Shown piece by piece: positions 58,782 to 64,000 of a stretch of 64,000 nucleotides of DNA. A model generated the notes under the pieces. It saw nothing but the letters and a program-made list of their open reading frames with translations. It did not search any database and had not been told where the DNA came from. Within the stretch, counting starts at the first letter, position 1, and each line of letters starts with the position of its first letter. The DNA comes from Notospermus geniculatus (taxonomy: Eukaryota > Nemertea > Pilidiophora > Heteronemertea > Lineidae), in the NCBI GenBank assembly GCA_002633025.1, contig NMRB01000731.1:228690-292689 (forward strand), in the 5' to 3' direction. The position numbers were made by a program, and so were the translations under genes.

Positions 58782-59148
58782 CTGCTTTCCATTGGAGCGT
58801 TTTCGTGCGCGGAATTCTGTGCCGAAAAGTCGACCCAATTCATTTTCACTTAGCCGTTTCCATGACCGCGTTTCAGGAATCGCGAGACAAGCGCGAGAGG
58901 ATCGACTTTCTTTCCTCGGGAGCGAGAGGCCCGCGCGCGGAGAAAAAAGTCAATCTCAAATCGCCTTTTTTTGCTCGCACCTGCCTGCTTTCCATTGGAG
59001 CGTTTCCGCGTGCGGAATTCTGTGCGGAAAAGTTGATTCAATCCATTTTCATTGGCTGTTTCCATGAAAGCGTTTTGGCAATCGCGAGATCAGCACGAGG
59101 GGATCGACTTTGCTTTCACGCTGTGACATCATATGAAAACACCTAATA
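58782..59148. repeat. Diverged direct duplication
   Basis: Two units (58782 and 58982) begin GCCTGCTTTCCATTGGAGCG and share GCGGAATTCTGTGC and AATCGCGAGA. ORFs here are shadows. Confidence 0.65.
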
Positions 59149-59972
59149 CAAGGTGTGCGAATTTGAAGTTGGAAAATTTCGCACAGGCCTGGTGGGCTGA
59201 ACGGTCGAGCATGATTTGGCAACAAAACCTCCCAGCTCACGCCAATAATCCGAGAATCTACATGTATGCACTAGCCTACGTTTTTGTAAAGTTACCGTAA
59301 TAATCTGAGTTGTGTTTTGTAGCCGTCCACTTTGGGCCTTTCCCATTCTTACGGCAACGCCTCTACCATTTTCTTAATTATAAAATTTTTCTAATTTGTA
59401 CCAATTACTTGTCGATGGTTGCCGTTCTTTTTAAACTAAAATGCGCAATTAATCGATCTGAGGACCCCTTCGTTTTTTCCGTTTCTCCGAATCGACTAGT
59501 TTGGTAATGATGCAAATGTAACAACTGCGCCTCCTAGGCTTTTTAGAGATGTAACAAATATACGTGTATTGATGTTTGAACACATTTCTAGGTCAGAATC
59601 ACAACTTCTTTATAATTGAAGGGTCATCAAATTGAACAACCAAATGTAGACCAATTGTGTTATCTCAAGCATCGACAACTTGGTCGACTACTAAATGCAC
59701 TGTGCATTTCAACTCCCAGCGTAGCTGTGCACGACTAGGCCCGATACACTAAGTTTCTCCGTTCGGACATAGTTTGTGGAGAGCAGAAAGCTAGTTTCGT
59801 TCAGGTCGGCGATTCAACAATCAAACTAATCTCCTCTCACTGCTCGACTCAGCAGATGAACTATCGTCTCTCCGTTCTGGGGATGTGGCATACAAGTTAA
59901 GAACGGGTAAGTGCTACATGTAGCTTCCGAACTGAACATGACGTCATACGGTAGGCCTACATGTACTCTAAA

Positions 59973-60183
59973 CTCCCACTTACCTGTCCCATTCCTGAAC
60001 TCGGAGAAAATGACCAAATCCTAAGTTGAAGATATCGCACGCTGTCATTCTTTGCCAGGCTTGGGAGTGGGACAAGTAAGTGGACAGGACATTACTGTTT
60101 CTGACCACAGCCCCACCCAATTATATTCAACTTAGAAGTTAGTCATTTTTTCCGAGTTCTGGAATGGGACAGGTAAGTGGGAG
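59973..60183. mobile_element. MITE with CTCCCACTTACC ends
   Basis: CTCCCACTTACCTGTCCCAT and AACTCGGAGAAAATGACC are inverted at the right (GTCATTTTTTCCGAGTTCTG, ATGGGACAGGTAAGTGGGAG). Confidence 0.75.
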
Positions 60184-60460
60184 TGATCGCTGTCATAGTC
60201 GGATAGAATCTAATTCCCTTTCCCAATTCCTGATGTCCGCTTATGTACAATGTGAGGCGTTCTTTGAGTCAGGCCTAACTGTAGGCGTCAGCCAGCTATG
60301 ACCAATAGGTGTCACTCAGGCCAAATGTAATGTTTAGCAGGCACATTCATGCTTGACTGAGCACCAATCAAAAGAAGTTTCTATTGTATCTGTCCGCTAG
60401 AACTTTGCTGCCATCTTTTGGCAATAAGCGCGGCTGACTGGTCCTATTGCTTTACATGTA

Positions 60461-60583
60461 TTAAGGCGCCTCTCCACGTGACAGTTTTCTATCGAAACTT
60501 TGCTCTCAGTTAGTCAATTATTGCTGTCTGACAGCAGTAATTGACTATCTGACAGAAAACTGTCACGTGGAGCAGCACCTTTA
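60461..60583. mobile_element. Hairpin MITE
   Basis: AAGGCGCCTCTCCACGTGAC and AGTTTTCTATCGAAAC are inverted as TGACAGAAAACTGTCACGTG, GAGCAGCACCTTT. The loop palindrome is TTATTGCTGTCTGACAGCAG. Confidence 0.75.
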
Positions 60584-61094
60584 TTCTCATCGAACAGTCG
60601 TTCACAAATATAAAGTTAGAATAAAAACTACTGGACTGAATCGGGAGTTCTTGGTACCATTTTATTTCTAACAAAATTTCCTATCCATTCATACCAACGG
60701 TGTACGTAGGTCCCTGGATATTGGAAGTATGCGGTTGCGTTGTTTTTGGACCAATCTGTACATGTATAACAGAATTATGCTGAGCTTTGTTGCGGAGGAT
60801 CTGGTCAAATAATTATGTAGGATGAATAATGATTGATGTCTTTTATCGGAAGCAGTTGTCAGTGTGTGTGGAAGTCGCTGGCACAGTCATATTCAAATCA
60901 TTTCCGCACTTGCTAATTGCACACCAAATTGCCATATAAGTATTTTGTGAACATTATAAAGGACTGAGTTCAGACTTTATATCAGTCGTGTGCCTGAGGA
61001 CGAATTAGCATCTAATACGGGTATCAATACCTGTACTGTACGATTTCTTATTGTTTTTCCTACTCTGGCCTCAAGTGCGGTGAACACACCAACA

Positions 61095-61306
61095 ATGAGT
61101 CGATGTGAGTGTGCAGCTACAACGTGGGCTATCCTGATGGCCACGGGTACGAGGGTCTTGTTCGTGGCCCAGGGGATGATAACTACCTGGAGAGTGGTGG
61201 ATGTGAAAGGAGACGAAACATATTGGTGCCTTCTGGTTGGCGTGGTCGCTCTGCTTCTCGAGACTGCCTATACGATACTCAGGAGAAAGGGAGCGGAATT
61301 CAAATG
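61095..61306 (+). CDS. TMEM26-like protein, first coding exon (copy 1)
   Basis: An exon of 70 codons plus two bases, ending AAATG|GTACGT so that a Trp codon is split. The product has a hydrophobic segment near 11-32, the TMEM26-type sequence TTWRVVDVKGDETYW, a second hydrophobic segment near 44-61, then RRKGAEFKW. From memory this order (TRxLF, VWRV.EVK....YW, LLLETA.T, KG.E/Y.KW) is that of vertebrate TMEM26, a multi-pass membrane protein of poorly known function. The ATG follows AACACACCAACA, and the upstream frame differs from copy 2, supporting this start. Later exons of the family are not seen before copy 2, so this is either an alternative first exon, a truncated duplicate, or the start of a gene whose remaining exons lie past the window. 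Confidence 0.68.
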
Positions 61307-62883
61307 GTACGTGCTTAGTTGGAGACTAAATACCGGTACACTCTTAGCCAAAAAGGTTCCAGATAGAACCTTTAGGGTTCTTTGGCTTGCCTTACCTGGA
61401 GAACCCCAAAAGGTTCTATATAGAACCCGCTTAACGGGTTCTTTCACAAGAACCCTCTGAAAAGAACCCTCAAAGCATTAAAGAACCGTCCATGGTTCCA
61501 TATGGAACCTCATGGAAGCTCCTTCATTGTGTTCCTTGTGGACACACCTTCAAATGAACACAAGAGAATTGTTTCATGGGCATTCACTATGAGCATAAAG
61601 ACGCGCGGGGTTTGATGTCTTTATGCTATGAGGCAAAGACCACAAGTCTCAAATTTCGTATAGAGATTTCAGATGGATGGGATATACCAATGTACAGCAC
61701 AAATTCTTTTGTATGGTACAGATAAAACCGATGTTTTAGAATTGTAAAGTCACAGAGACATGGCGTTGCCACTGGGATAAGCTCCTCCAACAATATCATA
61801 TCAAAAGCGTCAGCGTCACGACTTCGATTCGAAGATATCAACAGCCTGCTCTGTGGTCAGCAATGCCGACTATCACCAATAAGAGAAATTGGACCCGGCA
61901 ATGCCAACCGGAACACCGGGACCAAATCCCGCGAGATATTGCGAGACTTGGGTTTGGGATTTAGTCCCGGAGGAAAAATCACCGCCGCCATCTTGAATAT
62001 CTTATTGCGCCCCCACCTATAGCTGGGATAGTGATGCGGCGACCGAATCACCTGGATCTACTTTCGGACTACTTTGACTCATCCACTAGAAGATATAGTT
62101 CGGTGAAACTCATCACTTTTGTGTCGAAAAAGAACCTAACGATGGCAGTTTTGGGTTAATTTAATACAATATGACACGCAAAAGTGAATTTTACTAAGAT
62201 TTTGCGAGTTATTGTGCGTTTTTGCTCGGTCAAATCAAAAATCGGGATTTCCCCGGGGTTCCCGCCATTATGCCATACAGTACAGAATGTGCAGTGCGCT
62301 GACATGCATTTCGCTGTTCTGATGCTGTGCGTCCACTGTGCGTTTGCCAGATTCCCAAAACAATAAAATATGCTATTATGGGTCTTCTGATGTAAATATG
62401 CGAATAAATTGACTTAAATATATTTATTTCATCTGAAATCATCATAAAATACAATAAAACTAGCAATATTCATCAGAGAAATGTCATTTCTTTAGAACTA
62501 CTTTTACCGCGGAAGTAGTTCATCCACACCGGCGCTATGAGGCGCGACGCATCACATAACCCTACGCAAAATGGCGGATTTGACTGTTGTTCGTCAGGGT
62601 CACAAACCGACGCAACGTCACCAGGTTTTTTGGAGGCTTGTGCCCTGTTGTTCAGGTTGCCGGCAATGCCAGACGTCCGTGACCGCACAATTGCCATGTT
62701 GGTGTATCGCCTTCCACATCTGACAACGAGCATACGGCATATTTTGTCTGCTTTTCTGTTGGTAAATGGATGCCTTTCAAGTCCTTGCGGGTACAGGAAA
62801 AGGCACACTCCTCATTTGCGTTTATTGTACGATTTCTTATTGTTTTTCCTACTCTGGCGTCAAATGCGGTGAACACACCAACA

Positions 62884-63095
62884 ATGAGTCGATGTGAGTG
62901 TGCAGCTACAACGTGGGCAATCCTGATGGCCACGGGTACAAGGGTCTTGTTCGTGGCCCAGGGGATGATAACTACCTGGAGAGTGGTGGATGTGAAAGGA
63001 GACGAAACATATTGGTGCCTTCTGGTTGGCGTGGTCGCCCTGCTTCTCGAGACTGCCTATACGATACTCAGGAGAAAGGGAGCGGAATTCAAATG
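62884..63095 (+). CDS. TMEM26-like protein, first coding exon (copy 2)
   Basis: Encodes the same 70-residue product as copy 1, with the same start context and the same split-Trp donor AAATG|GTACGT. Only a few synonymous or non-coding bases differ. It lies inside a duplicated block (X2) directly followed by a block Y2 that also occurs just before it (Y1). Downstream exons would be expected to the right, beyond 64000. Which of the two copies is used, or whether both belong to one transcript unit, cannot be told from the sequence. Confidence 0.68.
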
Positions 63096-64000
63096 GTACG
63101 TGCTTAGTTGGAGACTAAATACCGGTACACTCTTAGCCAAAAAGGTGCCAGATAGAACCGTTTAGGGTTCTTTGGCTTGCCTCACCTGGAGAACCCCAAA
63201 AGGTTCTATATAGAACCCTCTTAACGGGTTCTTTCACAAGAACCCTCTGAAAAGAACCCTCAAAGCATTAAAGAACCGTCCATGGTTCCATATGGAACCT
63301 CATGGAAGCTCCTTCATTGTGTTCCCTGTGGACACACCTTCAAATGAACACAAGAGAATTGTTTCATGGGCATTCACTATGAGGCAAAGACCACAAGTCT
63401 CAAATTTCGTATAGAGATTTCAGATGGATGGGGTATACCAATGTACAGCACAAATTCTTTGTATGGTACAGATAAAACCGATGTTTTACGATTGTAAAGT
63501 CACAGAGACCTGGCGTTGCCACTGGGATCAAGCTCCTCCAACAATATCATATCAAAAGCGTCAGCGTCACGACTTCGATTCGAAGATATCAACCGCCTGC
63601 TCTGTGGTCAGCATGCAATGCCGACTATCACCAATAAGAGAAATTGGACCCCGGCAATGCCAGACGTCAGTGACCGCACAATTGCCATGTTGGTGTATCG
63701 CCTTCCACATCTGACAACGAGCATACGGCAGATTTTGTCTGCTTTTCTGTTGGTAAATGGATGCCTTTCAAGTCCTTGCGGGTACAGGAAAAGGCACACT
63801 CCTCATTTGCGTTTATCTATTTATAGCAAAATAAGCGCTTCCGACACAGGCGAGACAGAATATGTTATACGGCTTCTGTCTGATGGAAAAAATCTGATAA
63901 TACACGGAATATTTACAAGTTTTTGATGGTACGAGTGTGCAAAAGTACATACAGAGGCTCAGAGAGACATGAAGTACGGGAAAAGAATCAAGGCATCAAA

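Larger units (their letters stand above)
59149..60990. other. No gene recognised; two MITEs
   Basis: The stretch upstream of the TMEM26-like exon. It contains only the elements at 59973-60183 and 60461-60583 and unassigned AT-rich sequence. Confidence 0.4.
61041..63815. repeat. X-Y-X-Y duplication carrying the TMEM26-like exon
   Basis: Block X (61041-61906 and 62828-63655) contains the exon and the start of the intron. Block Y (62660-62826 and 63651-63815) lies after each X. In the second copy X and Y touch at CCGGCAATGCCA; in the first they are separated by 765 bp bounded by two copies of that 12-mer. Identity is very high. Confidence 0.88.

Noticed and set aside
62571-62723. 50-codon ORF starting MADLTVVRQG after AAAATGGCGG
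   Set aside because: It spans the junction of the 765-bp segment and block Y, and the second copy of Y lacks the start; most likely chance.

Overview
This window looks like a piece of a repeat-rich, AT-leaning animal nuclear genome, most likely from a marine invertebrate. The evidence is spliced genes with GT/AG introns, rhodopsin-class GPCRs, an animal TMEM26-like exon, frequent ACATGTA and TAGGCCTA words, and very many short non-autonomous DNA transposons. A cephalochordate, hemichordate, echinoderm or lophotrochozoan would all fit; the sequence alone does not decide. Two runs of N (8114-8885 and 31556-31688) are assembly gaps. Nothing bacterial, no rRNA and no CRISPR array was seen.

Genes. 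Two effectively single-exon class A GPCRs of the FMRFamide/neuropeptide-receptor type lie on the + strand (3366-4463 and 11398-12540). Two glutathione S-transferase genes lie head to tail on the - strand (GST-A 42045-48937, GST-B 50485-54561). I assembled each from four exons with identical intron phases (0, 2, 0); none of the short N-terminal exons stands out as a long ORF. At the right end, the first coding exon of a TMEM26-like membrane protein occurs twice on the + strand (61095-61306 and 62884-63095) inside a local duplication. Two copies of an IS630/mariner-type transposase N-terminal domain (27573-27900 and 45663-45842) are remnants.

The rest is mostly mobile-element sequence. Recurrent groups are: elements ending in TAGGGAGGTTT with different interiors; elements ending in GCGGGtGATCCAC; TTAA-flanked elements with a 14-bp palindromic end (piggyBac-like); elements ending in GTGGTTACACTACAT; and fold-back repeats with a GACCCC/GGGGTC hairpin whose flanks resemble Penelope-like-element ends with a hammerhead-like core. 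Many are nested, and several sit in the introns of the GST genes. Long stretches (roughly 17.3-19.6, 23.4-27.4, 35.4-40.2 and 56.2-60.9 kb) have no gene I can support.

The two GSTs are a tandem paralogue pair, with GST-A showing substitutions in the glutathione site. The GPCRs, GSTs and TMEM26-like exons show no functional link beyond proximity. I do not see a new defence-like or biosynthetic system. The most unusual items are the MITE superfamilies with shared termini and unrelated bodies, the internally deleted transposon with a second element nested in it, the hammerhead-like fold-backs, the disulfide-lacking GPCR, and the duplicated TMEM26-like first exon.
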